A stretch of DNA of 48,183 nucleotides from Gemella haemolysans (GCF_901873445.1 NZ_CABFLN010000008.1:1-48183), one strand, 5' to 3'; shown: positions 26,224-36,025, counted from the first letter of the stretch. Numbers and translations are program-made. The notes: generated by a model not told the origin, from the sequence alone.

Positions 26224-26865
26224 ATGTTTGATTTTCTCCCAAATTATTATACAACGTATTTAGAAGCTACGGTAACAACTTTAAAAGTTTCACTTATAGC
26301 TTTACTAGTAGGATTAATACTTGGAATTTTAATATGTTTAGCAAAAATTAGTACATTTAAAGTACTTAATATAATAGCAGCAATTTATGTAGAAGTAATT
26401 AGAAACACTCCAATTTTAGTGCAAATTATGATTATCTACTTTGCATTACCTGAAGTCGGGATTTCATTTACACCATTTATGTCAGCGATAATTGCACTTT
26501 CAATTAACTCAGGGGCATATGTTAGTGAAATATTCCGATCTGGGATACTTGCAATTGATAAAGGTCAAATGGAAGCAGGCCGTTCTTTAGGGCTTAGTTA
26601 CTTCCAAACTATGAAATTAATCATTTTACCACAGGCATTAAAAAATAGTTTACCAGCCTTAGGTAATGAGTTTATTTCACTAGTAAAAGAATCTTCAATA
26701 GTTTACTTCGTAGGTGTAGCAGATATTATGTTTACAGCGAACACTGTAAAAAATGCAACTTACCAAACATTTGGACCATACTTAGTAGCTGCAGCAATAT
26801 ACTTTATTATTACATCAATATTATCATTATTAGTAAAACGTTTAGAGAAAAAATTAACGAAGTAG
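26224..26865 (+). CDS. Amino acid ABC transporter permease
   Basis: His/Glu/Gln/Arg-type permease of 213 residues with about five membrane segments. The family motif EAGRSLGLSYFQTMKLIILPQALKNSLPALGNEFI (the EAA loop that contacts the ATPase) is present, as is VEVIRNTPILVQIMIIYFALP near the N-terminus. It follows the binding protein by 20 bases and abuts the ATPase gene. Only one permease gene is present, so the channel is probably a homodimer. Confidence 0.94.
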   Translation: MFDFLPNYYTTYLEATVTTLKVSLIALLVGLILGILICLAKISTFKVLNIIAAIYVEVIRNTPILVQIMIIYFALPEVGISFTPFMSAIIALSINSGAYVSEIFRSGILAIDKGQMEAGRSLGLSYFQTMKLIILPQALKNSLPALGNEFISLVKESSIVYFVGVADIMFTANTVKNATYQTFGPYLVAAAIYFIITSILSLLVKRLEKKLTK

Positions 26866-27594
26866 GTGAAAAAATTGTTATTACAAATAAAAGATTTACA
26901 TAAGAAATTCGGAAAATTAGAAGTATTAAAAGGTGTAAATATCAACGTTGAAAAAGGGGAGAAAATCGTAATTCTAGGTTCAAGTGGAAGTGGAAAAAGT
27001 ACAGCATTGCGTTGTGTGAACTTATTAGAAATTCCTACAAGTGGACAGATTTTATACAATGGGAAAGATATTGCTAAACAAAATATTAATAAATATAGAA
27101 AAAAAGTAGGAATGGTATTCCAAAACTTTAACCTATTCCCAAATATGAGTGTACTAGAAAATATTACACTTGCTCCAAAAACTTTTGGAGATGACACTAC
27201 TGAAAATATTGAGAAAAAAGCAGTAGAATTATTAAAAAGAGTTGGACTTGAAGATAAAAAAGATGTTTATCCAAACAGCCTTTCAGGTGGACAAAAACAA
27301 CGTGTTGCAATCGCTCGTGCCTTAGCTAACTCACCAGAAGTATTACTATTTGATGAACCTACTAGTGCGCTAGATCCAGAAATGGTAAAAGAAGTACTAG
27401 ATGTTATTAAAGAATTATCTGAAGAAGGATTAACTATGTTAATAGTTACTCACGAGATGAACTTTGCAAAAGAAGTAGCTGATAAAGTAATATTTATGGA
27501 TGGAGGAGTAGTATTAGAAGAAGGAACTCCATCAGAAATCTTCGATAATCCAAAAGAAGAAAGAACTAAAGAATTCTTCTCAAAAATATTATAA
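26866..27594 (+). CDS. Amino acid ABC transporter ATP-binding protein
   Basis: Polar amino acid ATPase of the GlnQ/ArtR group. Walker [11 protein letters not shown]-loop [19 protein letters not shown], signature [15 protein letters not shown], Walker [17 protein letters not shown] and H-loop VTHEM are all intact. The GTG at 26866 starts right after the permease stop; a TTG at 26875 has AGGTGA placed about 5 bases before it and may be the true start, giving [13 protein letters not shown]. The end is followed by a strong terminator closing the operon. Confidence 0.93.
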   Translation: MKKLLLQIKDLHKKFGKLEVLKGVNINVEKGEKIVILGSSGSGKSTALRCVNLLEIPTSGQILYNGKDIAKQNINKYRKKVGMVFQNFNLFPNMSVLENITLAPKTFGDDTTENIEKKAVELLKRVGLEDKKDVYPNSLSGGQKQRVAIARALANSPEVLLFDEPTSALDPEMVKEVLDVIKELSEEGLTMLIVTHEMNFAKEVADKVIFMDGGVVLEEGTPSEIFDNPKEERTKEFFSKIL

Positions 27595-27603
27595 TAAAGA
27601 GCG

Positions 27604-27646
27604 TATCACTAAGAAATATATAATGTTTCTTAGTGATATTTTTTTT
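27604..27646 (+). terminator. Terminator of the ABC transporter operon
   Basis: TATCACTAAGAAA pairs with TTTCTTAGTGATA (27626-27638), 13 bp, followed by eight T. Confidence 0.93.
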
Positions 27647-27707
27647 CATTATACATGCAGAAGTATAATGAAAACGTTTTATTTTATGTTAACTATATGG
27701 TATAATG

Positions 27708-27716
27708 TAGGTAGAA
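27708..27716 (+). promoter_or_regulatory. Promoter of the small membrane protein gene
   Basis: Extended -10 TG-G-TATAAT with TATAAT at 27711-27716. The -35 region 17 bp upstream (GTTAAC) is weak. Confidence 0.65.
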
Positions 27717-27758
27717 ATTATAGAAGTAGGTGGATTATTTTTATAAGGAGGATAAATT

Positions 27759-28028
27759 ATGAGTATATTAGAAAGTTTTGCAAGTTGGAGTCTAATTCTC
27801 ATATTTCATATTTTGTTTAATGTGAAAATAAAAAGAGATAAACATTTTAAAATATGTTCTGTCTCGTTAATATTCGTTATTTTTTTAAGATTTTTCTTTT
27901 TTGATTATCATGACTTTCAAATTACAAAAATGGTCTATTTGTTCTTAATGCTATATGCTTTACAGATGCTTTTTGAATGGGAGAGTTTACTTAAATTAAT
28001 AGGAGTTATTCCTGAGGATAAAGAATAA
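27759..28028 (+). CDS. Small membrane protein of unknown function
   Basis: An 89-residue, strongly hydrophobic protein with probably three membrane segments: ILESFASWSLILIFHILFNV, a second around ICSVSLIFVIFLRFFFF, and a third around MVYLFLMLYALQMLFEW. AAGGAGG lies at the right distance before the ATG, and an extended -10 promoter lies upstream, so it is likely a real gene. It stands alone between the ABC transporter terminator and the purine permease. I do not recognise the family. Confidence 0.75.
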   Translation: MSILESFASWSLILIFHILFNVKIKRDKHFKICSVSLIFVIFLRFFFFDYHDFQITKMVYLFLMLYALQMLFEWESLLKLIGVIPEDKE

Positions 28029-28033
28029 TATCA

Positions 28034-28096
28034 AAAATTCTTTAAATCATTATGATAAACTATAAAGCTAGTTAAACATATGATTTAGAGAATTTT
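28034..28096 (+). terminator. Long-loop inverted repeat, possible terminator
   Basis: AAAATTCTTTAAATCAT (28034-28050) pairs with ATGATTTAGAGAATTTT (28080-28096) with one mismatch and a loop of about 29 bases. The T run after it is short, so termination is only possible. The rest of 28097-28264 is AT-rich with nothing else I can support. Confidence 0.5.
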
Positions 28097-28264
28097 CTAT
28101 TTAAATACGTATCTTAATGGAGTAATAAAACTTAAAAGTTCGGTTTTTAATGAATTTAATTATGTCAACTTTATTAATGTATATTAATTGTTTTGAATTC
28201 CGTTAATTATTGTTTGTAGATTCTTTAAAAATCTTTAAAATATGAACTTTTAAAATAAAAACTC

Positions 28265-28316
28265 TTGACTTTTATAATAGAAACGTATATTATTATTAAT
28301 GTGCTTAGGCATTAAT
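28265..28316 (+). promoter_or_regulatory. Purine permease promoter with adjoining dyad
   Basis: TTGACT (28265-28270) and TATTAT (28288-28293) are 17 bp apart. Right behind lies a perfect dyad, ATTAATG (28295-28301) and CATTAAT (28310-28316), around the predicted transcription start. It could be an operator or a 5' mRNA hairpin. No purine riboswitch or PurR box was seen. Confidence 0.68.
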
Positions 28317-28341
28317 AAAAACTAAGGAGAATTTTCTATAT

Positions 28342-29643
28342 ATGTTAGAACGTCTTTTTAAACTAAGAGAAAATAAAACAGATGCTAGAACTGAAGTAGT
28401 TTCTGGTTTAATCACTTTTTTCTCAATGAGTTATATTTTAGTAGTAAACCCGGCTGTACTATCAGCAGCAGGTGTTCCATTAGATAGGGTATTTACAGCA
28501 ACAATAATCGCGGTTTTAGTTGGTACTTTAATTATGGCGTTAGCAGCAAACTATCCGATAGTAGTTGCTCCAGGTATGGGGATTAACTCATATTTCGCTA
28601 CATTAGCTGCTACATCAGGTTATAACTATAAAACTTTACTTGCAACGTGTTTTTTAGGTGCTGTTATTTTCGTAATATTATCAGCAACAAAATTCCGCGA
28701 AAGTTTAATCGATTCAATTCCTAATAATTTAAAATACGGGATTTCAGCAGCAATTGGTTTATTTATAGCGTTTTTAGGACTTAAAAACTCTTCTCTTATT
28801 GTAGCTAATCCTCATACAATTCTTTCACTAGGAGATTTAAAAAATCCTGTAGCCTATATGACAATTTTAGGTATCTTTATAATTCTTGTTCTATTAGCTT
28901 TAGAAGTTAAAGGAGCTATTTTTATTGGAATGGCAGTAGTTGCTATTATTTCATACTTTACAGGAATGTTAAAAGTAGAAAAAGTCTTTGGTATTCCTCA
29001 TATGGATTTAAGCTTACTTTATAATCCAGTTAGTGAGAGTATCAATGCCTTACAATTAGGATTATATGGAATAGTCTTTACATTCCTAATGGTTACATTA
29101 TTTGATACTACAGGTACAATGGTAGCAGTAACTACTCAAGCAGGGTTAGTAAAAAATGGAAAAATGGAAAAAGCAAAAGAAGCTTTATTAGCTGACTCAT
29201 TTGCATCATTAGCAGGATCATTATTCGGATCAACTCCAACTTCAGCTTATATTGAATCATCTGCTGGAGTAGCAAATGGAGGACGTACAGGTTTAACAGC
29301 CTTAACAACAAGTTTCTTAGTAGTAATATCAATCTTTTTATTCCCATTAGCAAGTAGCTTAGCATCAGTTCCAGCAATTACTTCACCAGCATTAATCATT
29401 ATTGGATCATTTATGATGGAAAGTATTGCAAAAATAGATTGGTCTGATATTACAGAAGCATTCCCAGCGTTTGTAACAATAGTCGGTATTCCTCTAACAG
29501 GTTCAATTAACGATGGAATTGCATTCGGATTTATCTTCTATGTAGTATTAAAACTATCAAAAAGACAATGGAAAGATATCCATCCACTAATGCATGTCTT
29601 TGCGATATTATTCGTAATACAATTACTTTGGTTACATGTATAA
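28342..29643 (+). CDS. Purine base permease, AzgA-like (guanine/hypoxanthine/adenine type)
   Basis: Nucleobase:cation symporter of the AzgA-like group. Motifs: VSGLITFFSMSYILVVNPAVLSAAG at the N-terminus, NYPIVVAPGMGINSYFA, LFDTTGTMVAVTTQAG with its conserved Asp-Thr-Thr-Gly, and GSTPTSAYIESSAGVANGGRTGLTA. Length of 433 residues and about 12-14 membrane segments fit PbuG/PbuO. Which base is preferred cannot be told. The ATG is preceded by AAGGAG at a somewhat long distance. It is a single-gene unit. Confidence 0.93.
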   Translation: MLERLFKLRENKTDARTEVVSGLITFFSMSYILVVNPAVLSAAGVPLDRVFTATIIAVLVGTLIMALAANYPIVVAPGMGINSYFATLAATSGYNYKTLLATCFLGAVIFVILSATKFRESLIDSIPNNLKYGISAAIGLFIAFLGLKNSSLIVANPHTILSLGDLKNPVAYMTILGIFIILVLLALEVKGAIFIGMAVVAIISYFTGMLKVEKVFGIPHMDLSLLYNPVSESINALQLGLYGIVFTFLMVTLFDTTGTMVAVTTQAGLVKNGKMEKAKEALLADSFASLAGSLFGSTPTSAYIESSAGVANGGRTGLTALTTSFLVVISIFLFPLASSLASVPAITSPALIIIGSFMMESIAKIDWSDITEAFPAFVTIVGIPLTGSINDGIAFGFIFYVVLKLSKRQWKDIHPLMHVFAILFVIQLLWLHV

Positions 29644-29675
29644 TAGCGAACAATAAATTTAATATTAATAAATAT

Positions 29676-29716
29676 ATACCCTTTTTACTTTTTTTCAGTA
29701 AAAAGGGTATTATTAT
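29676..29716 (+). terminator. Terminator-like hairpin after the purine permease
   Basis: ATACCCTTTTTACT pairs perfectly with AGTAAAAAGGGTAT (29697-29710). The downstream bases are only moderately T-rich. Confidence 0.75.
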
Positions 29717-29906
29717 GTACTATAGTTATAAATTTATAATAAAATGTTTTGATATGTAAAAAAGAGTAAAGTATTAAGTTTTCTAGAATAAGGATATGTA
29801 ATTATAGTGTTACAGTAACTGCGAATTCGTTTTCTTTTATATTGTAATTGTTTTCTGATAATTTTGAATAGAATTAAAAAATTCTTAATTATTTTTTAAA
29901 AAGTGT

Positions 29907-29935
29907 TTGCCTTTTTTCGAGAGATATAGTATTAT
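29907..29935 (+). promoter_or_regulatory. brnQ promoter
   Basis: TTGCCT (29907-29912) and TATTAT (29930-29935) with a 17-bp spacer. Confidence 0.72.
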
Positions 29936-29973
29936 AGTTATATTATATAAATTAAGAAAGGAAAATATTTAAT

Positions 29974-31305
29974 ATGAAAAAAGGTTTATTAACCGGATTG
30001 TTATTATTTGGTATCTTTTTTGGTGCTGGAAACTTAATCTTTCCACCAGCATTAGGAGTAAGTGCAGGAGAAAATTTCTGGCCTGCAATTTTAGGGTTCG
30101 TTGTTTCTGGAGTAGGGATAGCAATCGTTACACTTATCGTTGGAGCACTTAATCCAAACGGTTATGGGGCAGAAATGGATGAAAAAATTTCACCATTATT
30201 CTCAACTACGTATTTGGTTCTACTTTACTTATCAATTGGACCATTATTTGCGATTCCAAGAACTGCAGCAACAGCATTTGATATTGGAGTAGCACCAGTT
30301 GTAGCAGGAAGCAGTTTACCATGGTTATTAATTTTTACAGTTATTTATTTTGTATGTGCGTTTTTATTAGCGATAAACCCAACTAAAATTTTAAACAGTG
30401 TAGGTAAAATTTTAACACCTATTTTTGCTTTATTAATCGTAATTTTAGTAATCTTAGGTGTATCTAAATTTAATTCGACAGGAGAAGCAGCTAAAACATA
30501 TGCAACTAACGGATTAGCATTTGGTACTGGATTTATCGAAGGTTATAACACTCTTGACGCCCTTGCTTCAGTAGCGTTCTGTATCATTGCAATGAGTGCT
30601 TTAAAACAATTAGGATTCAAAGATAAAAAAGAATTCTTATCTAGTGTTTGGATTGCTGGTATTGCAACAGGAATTGGATTTAGTATCTTATATGTTGGAT
30701 TAGGATTATTAGGTAACAAATTTGCAGTTCCTGCAGAGGTATTAGCTAATGCTAAAGTTAACAAAGGTGCATACGTACTTTCTGAATCAGCACGTTTAAT
30801 TTTTGGAACATACGGAAGTGTCTTCTTAGGAATCATGGTAATTCTTACATGTTTCACTACAACAGTAGGATTAATCGTTGCAACTTCAGAATTCTTTAAC
30901 GAAAAACTCCCTCAACTTTCATACAAAGTTTATGCTGTTATCTTTACAATTGTAGGTTTTTCTATTGCAAACGTAGGATTACAAAGTGTTATTCAATTCT
31001 CAGTACCAATGCTATTATTCCTATACCCAATCACAATCGCATTAGTACTAATTGTTATTGTTAACAAATATGTTGCTTTATCAAAATTAGGAATGCAATT
31101 AACTATGGCAGTAGTGACATTAATCTCTATTCTTTCTGTAGTAGGAAGCACATTCAAAGTAGCGTCTTTAAGTGGTTTAATCGCAAAACTTCCATTAGCA
31201 GCACAAAGTTTAGAATGGTTAGTACCTGCAGTAGTTTGCTTAGTAATTGCAGCGGTATTACCAAATAGACAAAAAGGAAAAGTTTACGATTTTAGTGAAC
31301 TATAA
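29974..31305 (+). CDS. brnQ: BrnQ, branched-chain amino acid:cation symporter
   Basis: Carrier of the LIVCS family for leucine, isoleucine and valine. The N-terminus GLLLFGIFFGAGNLIFPPALG is the family signature, followed by GPLFAIPRTAATAFDIGV. About twelve membrane segments and 443 residues match. AGAAAGGA precedes the ATG. It has its own promoter and a terminator shared with the converging methyltransferase gene. No T-box or CodY site is obvious in the 214 bases upstream. Confidence 0.95.
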   Translation: MKKGLLTGLLLFGIFFGAGNLIFPPALGVSAGENFWPAILGFVVSGVGIAIVTLIVGALNPNGYGAEMDEKISPLFSTTYLVLLYLSIGPLFAIPRTAATAFDIGVAPVVAGSSLPWLLIFTVIYFVCAFLLAINPTKILNSVGKILTPIFALLIVILVILGVSKFNSTGEAAKTYATNGLAFGTGFIEGYNTLDALASVAFCIIAMSALKQLGFKDKKEFLSSVWIAGIATGIGFSILYVGLGLLGNKFAVPAEVLANAKVNKGAYVLSESARLIFGTYGSVFLGIMVILTCFTTTVGLIVATSEFFNEKLPQLSYKVYAVIFTIVGFSIANVGLQSVIQFSVPMLLFLYPITIALVLIVIVNKYVALSKLGMQLTMAVVTLISILSVVGSTFKVASLSGLIAKLPLAAQSLEWLVPAVVCLVIAAVLPNRQKGKVYDFSEL

Positions 31306-31318
31306 TTTTAAGAATATT

Positions 31319-31357
31319 AAAAGCATTAGCTCGAATTCAAGAGCCAATGCTTTATTT
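31319..31357. terminator. Bidirectional terminator between brnQ and the methyltransferase gene
   Basis: AAAGCATTAGCTC pairs with GAGCCAATGCTTT (31341-31353) around an 8-base loop, with T-rich flanks on both strands. It serves two converging genes. Confidence 0.85.
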
Positions 31358-32521
31358 TTATATAAGTTTATTTACTTCCTCTAGTAAGAACATCTTCACA
31401 TTTAATGATGAAGTGAATTTTTCAAGATTAACTATTTTATCTTTATCAATGTTATTCGATACTTTATAAGCACGAATAAGTTGATTTTTAGGTGTATTTT
31501 CCGCTGAGATAAACTCCACTATGTCAGATCTATATCCAAACGCTTCTAGCACTTCACTACGCACGGAATCAGTAAGAAGTGTAGAGAATTTTTCTTTAAC
31601 AATTCCATGTTTTAGCATAAATGGAAGGAAATCAGAGTTAAGTTGTCCGTTAACTTCTTTTTGACAACATGGTACAGCGAAGAATACTTTCGCCTTCCAA
31701 CCAAGAGCTTTTAGTATTGCTATATCCGTTGCAGTATTACATGCATGTAGACTAATAACCATATCTATCTCATCTTTATTCTCGTAATCAATTACATCAC
31801 CGTAAATGAAACTTAGGTTGGTAAAGTTAAGTTTCTTAGCAATATTATTACAGTGTTCAATGACCTCTTTTTTTAGATCTATTCCAATGATTTTAACATT
31901 CATTTTTAAAACTTCAGTTAAATAGTAATAGGTAGAAAAAGTTAAGTAACTCTTACCACTACCAAAATCTAAGATTGTAATCTGTTTATTAGAATCTAAT
32001 TGGGTAGTAGCTTGTTTAATAAATTCAAGGTATTTGTTTATTTGTTTAAATTTATTGTACTTACTTTTAACAACTTTACCATCTTTATTTTGTATACCTA
32101 GTTCGATTAAAAAGTCATATTTTTGTTTTTCGTCTAGGAAGTACTCTTTTTTCTTATTGTGATCGAATGAGACAACTTTGGCAGTTGTTTTTTTTCTATT
32201 CACGCTAATTTTGAATTTTTTAGATACTTTAATATTTATATTTTCATCAATAGTAACTATATTTATGTCTTTTGCTAATTCGAAAAGTTCAGTAATGACT
32301 TTTTCGATACTTTCAGAATCTGTGGTAACAAGGTTCGTATGTTTTATTATTCTTTTATAACGATATTCTAATTGTAAGTTAATACAGTTTTTAATATTAA
32401 CTAATTTTCCAATGACTTTATCAAGTTCTAATTCTTTATTGCGAATATTTGAAAAAGTTATTTTGTTAATGTTGCTATTGGCTATATGACTTAATATTTC
32501 GGAAATAATTTCGTGTTCCAT
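31358..32521 (-). CDS. Class I SAM-dependent methyltransferase, substrate unknown
   Basis: A 387-residue protein. The C-terminal half holds the Rossmann methyltransferase: motif I ITILDFGSGKSYLTF, motif II KIIGIDLKKEVIEHC, and MVISLHACNTATD followed by FFAVPCCQKE, a pattern of the Methyltransf_32 / Trm13-like group. The Cys-Cys in VPCCQ and the Asn in place of Asp in HACNTATD are features to note. The N-terminal 140 residues (with VSVNRKK and AKVVSFDHNKKKEYFL) may bind RNA; this is an inference. The ATG at 32521 has AAGGAG close by. It is a single minus-strand gene. Confidence 0.83.
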   Translation of the reverse strand: MEHEIISEILSHIANSNINKITFSNIRNKELELDKVIGKLVNIKNCINLQLEYRYKRIIKHTNLVTTDSESIEKVITELFELAKDINIVTIDENINIKVSKKFKISVNRKKTTAKVVSFDHNKKKEYFLDEKQKYDFLIELGIQNKDGKVVKSKYNKFKQINKYLEFIKQATTQLDSNKQITILDFGSGKSYLTFSTYYYLTEVLKMNVKIIGIDLKKEVIEHCNNIAKKLNFTNLSFIYGDVIDYENKDEIDMVISLHACNTATDIAILKALGWKAKVFFAVPCCQKEVNGQLNSDFLPFMLKHGIVKEKFSTLLTDSVRSEVLEAFGYRSDIVEFISAENTPKNQLIRAYKVSNNIDKDKIVNLEKFTSSLNVKMFLLEEVNKLI

Positions 32522-32694
32522 CGTTGCTCCTTAAAGTTTCTTTAATAATGATTTCTTATATATATTACACTAGATTTTATTAATTATCAACATAACGAGT
32601 GGAGATAATTAGTATCGTATTTAAAATTTTCATAAGAATTTTGTAGTAATTATAATAAATGATAATAGAATAGGTAAATTATTACCGTTGTTGG

Positions 32695-32723
32695 TTGAGT
32701 ATTACTACTATGCGTGGTATAAT
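32695..32723 (+). promoter_or_regulatory. Promoter of murE-prfC
   Basis: TTGAGT (32695-32700), 17 bp, then TATAAT (32718-32723) with an upstream TGG, an extended -10. Confidence 0.82.
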
Positions 32724-32757
32724 TTAGTAGTTAGAAAATAAGAAAAAGGTAGATAGT

Positions 32758-34254
32758 ATGAATATTTTAGATATTATTGATAATATAAAAATAAAAACTA
32801 TTTATGGAAAATTACCAAATAGTGTAAATAGCATTTCCCAAGATTCACGAAAAATAGGAAAAGGGGATGTTTTTGTCGCTATTAAAGGTTATACTGTAGA
32901 TGGTCACAACTTTATAGAAAAAGTTATTGAGCAAGGGGCAGCATTAGTAATAGCTAGTCGTTATGAAAATTATAATGTAGAAAATTGTGCTGTTATTGTT
33001 GTTAGAGAGCATGAAATTGAAAAAATTGCTAGTATGATAGCTAAAAAGATTAATGAGGGTATTGATATTCACACAGTTGCAGTAACTGGAACAAATGGTA
33101 AGACGAGTATATCTACATTAGTTCATAATATGCTGCGTAACCTAGGAGAAAGTAGTGCGTATATTGGAACAAATGGATTTGGTAAAAATGATGATGAACC
33201 GCTTTATTTTGGTAATACAACTCCTGATGTAGTAACATTACATAATCAAATCGGTGAGCTACGTCGTGAAAACATTAAAAATCTTGCCTTTGAAGCATCA
33301 TCACACGCAATGGCTTTAGGGCGTATTTATAATGTTGACATCGATGTTGCTATATTTACAAATCTAACGCATGAGCATTTGGATTTCCATGGGGATATGC
33401 AAACTTATGCCTATGATAAGAGTTTATTATTCTCAACATTAGGGAATAATCTATCAGAAGCGAAGTTTGGTGTATTGAATAAAGATGACAGTTATTATAA
33501 AATTATTTCTAAATGCTTATATCAACAAGAAATTAATTACTCTATCAAAGATGAAAATGCGGATTTTTATGCATATAATATTAAACAATATAAAGAAGAT
33601 AAAATCTATAAAACAAGTTTTACACTAAAATCTCCGGAAGGTATTTTTGAATGTACTACTAACTATATTGGAGATTTTATGGTAAGTAATGTACTTGCTG
33701 CTCTCATTGCTGTGTGGCTAAAAGGTTGTAGTGTAGAACAGCTAGTTGGTATTTTACCTAAGCTTGGAGCATTATACGGTAGAATGGAAATCTTAGGTGA
33801 TGAGCTACCGATAGATATAATAAGTGACTTTGCACATACTCCAGATGGATATGAAAAATTATTAGAAGCAACTAGAGAAATAAGAAAAGGAAAACGTACC
33901 CTTCTAGTAACAGGAATGGGTGGAGGACGAGATATTTCAAAAGGACCATTAATTGGAGAAATCATCTCAGAAGCAGATTATGTTGTTATTACTACAGATA
34001 GTCCACGTGATGAAGATGTAGAAGTTCTTATGGGTTCAATTGAAAAAGGTATGACTCATAAAAATTATGAAAAAGTATGGTTCAGAACAGATGCGGTTAA
34101 ACGCATAATTGAATTATCAGAACCAGGAGACGTAGTAATCTTAGCTTCAAAAGGGCGTGAAGATTATGAAATTCTTCAAGGTGGTAAAAAAGTTTGGCAT
34201 TCAGATCCAATCGTTGCTGTAGAAGAAGCGAAAAAGAAATTTAATATAAAATAA
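32758..34254 (+). CDS. murE: MurE, UDP-MurNAc-tripeptide synthetase
   Basis: Mur ligase that adds the third amino acid to UDP-MurNAc-L-Ala-D-Glu. Motifs: SQDSRKIGKGDVFVAIKG in the N-domain, ATP loop VTGTNGKTS, FEASSHAMALGR, NLTHEHLDFHGDM, and SDFAHTPDGYEKLL plus GMGGGRDISKG in the C-domain. The amino-acid selecting motif, D-N-P-R in diaminopimelate enzymes and D-D/N-P-N/A in lysine enzymes, reads T-T-D-S-P-R-D-E-D here, so the third amino acid is not settled from sequence. The length of 498 residues is typical. It lies apart from the division cluster and 20 bases before prfC. Confidence 0.95.
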   Translation: MNILDIIDNIKIKTIYGKLPNSVNSISQDSRKIGKGDVFVAIKGYTVDGHNFIEKVIEQGAALVIASRYENYNVENCAVIVVREHEIEKIASMIAKKINEGIDIHTVAVTGTNGKTSISTLVHNMLRNLGESSAYIGTNGFGKNDDEPLYFGNTTPDVVTLHNQIGELRRENIKNLAFEASSHAMALGRIYNVDIDVAIFTNLTHEHLDFHGDMQTYAYDKSLLFSTLGNNLSEAKFGVLNKDDSYYKIISKCLYQQEINYSIKDENADFYAYNIKQYKEDKIYKTSFTLKSPEGIFECTTNYIGDFMVSNVLAALIAVWLKGCSVEQLVGILPKLGALYGRMEILGDELPIDIISDFAHTPDGYEKLLEATREIRKGKRTLLVTGMGGGRDISKGPLIGEIISEADYVVITTDSPRDEDVEVLMGSIEKGMTHKNYEKVWFRTDAVKRIIELSEPGDVVILASKGREDYEILQGGKKVWHSDPIVAVEEAKKKFNIK

Positions 34255-34274
34255 AAAATTGAAAGGAAAATAAC

Positions 34275-35840
34275 GTGGTAGAAAAAATTAGAGAACAAGT
34301 AGAAAAAAGAAGAACGTTTGCCATTATCTCTCACCCGGATGCTGGTAAAACTACATTAACTGAAAAATTACTTTTATTCGGTGGAGCAATTCGTGAAGCT
34401 GGGACGGTAAAAGGTAAGAAAACAGGAAAATATGCAAAAAGTGACTGGATGGATATAGAGAAACAACGTGGTATCTCTGTAACATCTTCAGTAATGCAAC
34501 TTGACTATGATAACAAAATTATTAATATCTTAGATACTCCAGGGCACGAAGATTTCTCAGAAGACACATATCGTACACTTATGGCTGTTGATAGTGCAGT
34601 GATGGTAATCGATGGAGCGAAAGGGATTGAGGCGCAGACATTAAAACTTTTCAAAGTTTGTCGTATGCGTGGAATTCCGATTTTCACGTTTATCAACAAA
34701 GTTGACCGTGAAATTAAAGATCCTTTAGAATTATTAGCTGAGATTGAAGATAAATTAGAAATTGAAACATATCCGATGAACCTACCAGTAGGTATGGGAC
34801 AAAACTTCTTCGGTATTATGGATAGAAAAAATCATTTTATTGAACCGTTCAATGAAGATAGTGATTTTGTAGAATTAGATGAAGAGTATAATATTGTAGA
34901 TAATAATCCACTTGTTCAAGATACTATGTATCAAAAATGTGTAGAAGATATGATTCTTATTACTGAAGCGGGTGTTGATTATGATTATGAAAAACAACTA
35001 AAAGGTGAGCAAACACCGGTATTCTTCGGATCAGCATTATCATCATTTGGTGTAGAAAGTTTCTTAAACTATTATGTAGATAACGCACCAACACCAAAAG
35101 GTCGTCGTGGAGTAAATGAAGAAGATATCCAACCAATAGGAGAGGATTTCTCAGGATTCATTTTCAAAATTCAAGCCAATATGGACCCTAAACACCGCGA
35201 TAGAATTGCATTCTTGCGTGTATGTTCAGGTGAATTCAACCGTGGTATGGATGTAAACTTAGCAAGAACAGGAAAAAAACTAAAAATCTCTCGTTCAACT
35301 AACTTTATGGCTGATGATAAGGCTACAGTTGATGTAGCTTATGCGGGAGATATTATCGGTCTTTACGATAGTGGAAATTATCAAATCGGAGATACTTTAT
35401 ATCAAAATAAAAAAGTTGAATTTGAAGCACTTCCTTCATTTACACCGGAAATTTTCGTAAAAGTTTCAGCAAAAAACGTACTGAAACAAAAACATTTCCA
35501 CAAAGGTGTAGAGCAACTTGTGCAAGAAGGAGCAATTCAATACTATAAAACGTTACATACGAACCAAATTATTTTAGGAGCAGTAGGACAACTACAATTT
35601 GAAGTATTTGAGCATCGCATGAAAAATGAATACAATACAGAAGTAATAATGGAACGTATTGGACAAAAAACTACTCGCTGGATTGAAAATGAAGATTCAA
35701 TCAATGAAAACATGTCAAGTTCAAGAAGTATTCTAGTTAAAGACTTATATGATAACTATGTATTCTTATTCGAGAATGACTTCGCGATGAACTGGTTTAG
35801 CGATAAATATCCAGAAGTGAAACTTTTCAGTAAACTATAA
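34275..35840 (+). CDS. prfC: PrfC, peptide chain release factor 3
   Basis: Translational GTPase that removes RF1/RF2 from the ribosome after termination. G1 [10 protein letters not shown]2 region [12 protein letters not shown]3 [16 protein letters not shown] and G4 NKVDRE are intact. The 521 residues cover the three RF3 domains. The start is GTG with AAAGGA well placed. It probably shares the murE promoter, an unrelated pairing known from other Gram-positives. Confidence 0.97.
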   Translation: MVEKIREQVEKRRTFAIISHPDAGKTTLTEKLLLFGGAIREAGTVKGKKTGKYAKSDWMDIEKQRGISVTSSVMQLDYDNKIINILDTPGHEDFSEDTYRTLMAVDSAVMVIDGAKGIEAQTLKLFKVCRMRGIPIFTFINKVDREIKDPLELLAEIEDKLEIETYPMNLPVGMGQNFFGIMDRKNHFIEPFNEDSDFVELDEEYNIVDNNPLVQDTMYQKCVEDMILITEAGVDYDYEKQLKGEQTPVFFGSALSSFGVESFLNYYVDNAPTPKGRRGVNEEDIQPIGEDFSGFIFKIQANMDPKHRDRIAFLRVCSGEFNRGMDVNLARTGKKLKISRSTNFMADDKATVDVAYAGDIIGLYDSGNYQIGDTLYQNKKVEFEALPSFTPEIFVKVSAKNVLKQKHFHKGVEQLVQEGAIQYYKTLHTNQIILGAVGQLQFEVFEHRMKNEYNTEVIMERIGQKTTRWIENEDSINENMSSSRSILVKDLYDNYVFLFENDFAMNWFSDKYPEVKLFSKL

Positions 35841-35847
35841 ATTAAAG

Positions 35848-35881
35848 AGAGTGTCTCCCAAAAATGAGATACTCTTTTTTT
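35848..35881 (+). terminator. Terminator after prfC
   Basis: AGAGTGTCTC pairs with GAGATACTCT (35866-35875), then seven or more T. Confidence 0.9.
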
Positions 35882-35960
35882 GATATAGATCTTATATATA
35901 TGTCAATTTTATTAAGTTGAAAATTTGTGGTTTAGTTAACATGAATTAACATGTAAAAAT

Positions 35961-35989
35961 TTGAAAAAAATTCTTTATAGGTATATAAT
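35961..35989 (+). promoter_or_regulatory. Promoter of gtrA with upstream direct repeat
   Basis: TTGAAA (35961-35966) and TATAAT (35984-35989), 17 bp apart. Just upstream TTAACATG occurs twice, at 35936 and 35946, exactly 10 bp apart, and may be a regulator site. Confidence 0.78.
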
Positions 35990-36025
35990 TAAGTGTTGGC
36001 AAAATTTTAATATAAAGAGGATAGC

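Noticed and set aside
27623..27820. 65-codon frame after the ABC transporter
   Set aside because: It begins inside the terminator, crosses a promoter, and overlaps the better supported small membrane protein gene in another frame.
28097..28341. Purine riboswitch before the purine permease
   Set aside because: The conserved three-way junction sequences are not visible; only a promoter and a short dyad were found.
29568..29759. 63-codon frame at the end of the purine permease
   Set aside because: Starts inside the permease gene without a ribosome binding site and runs through its terminator.
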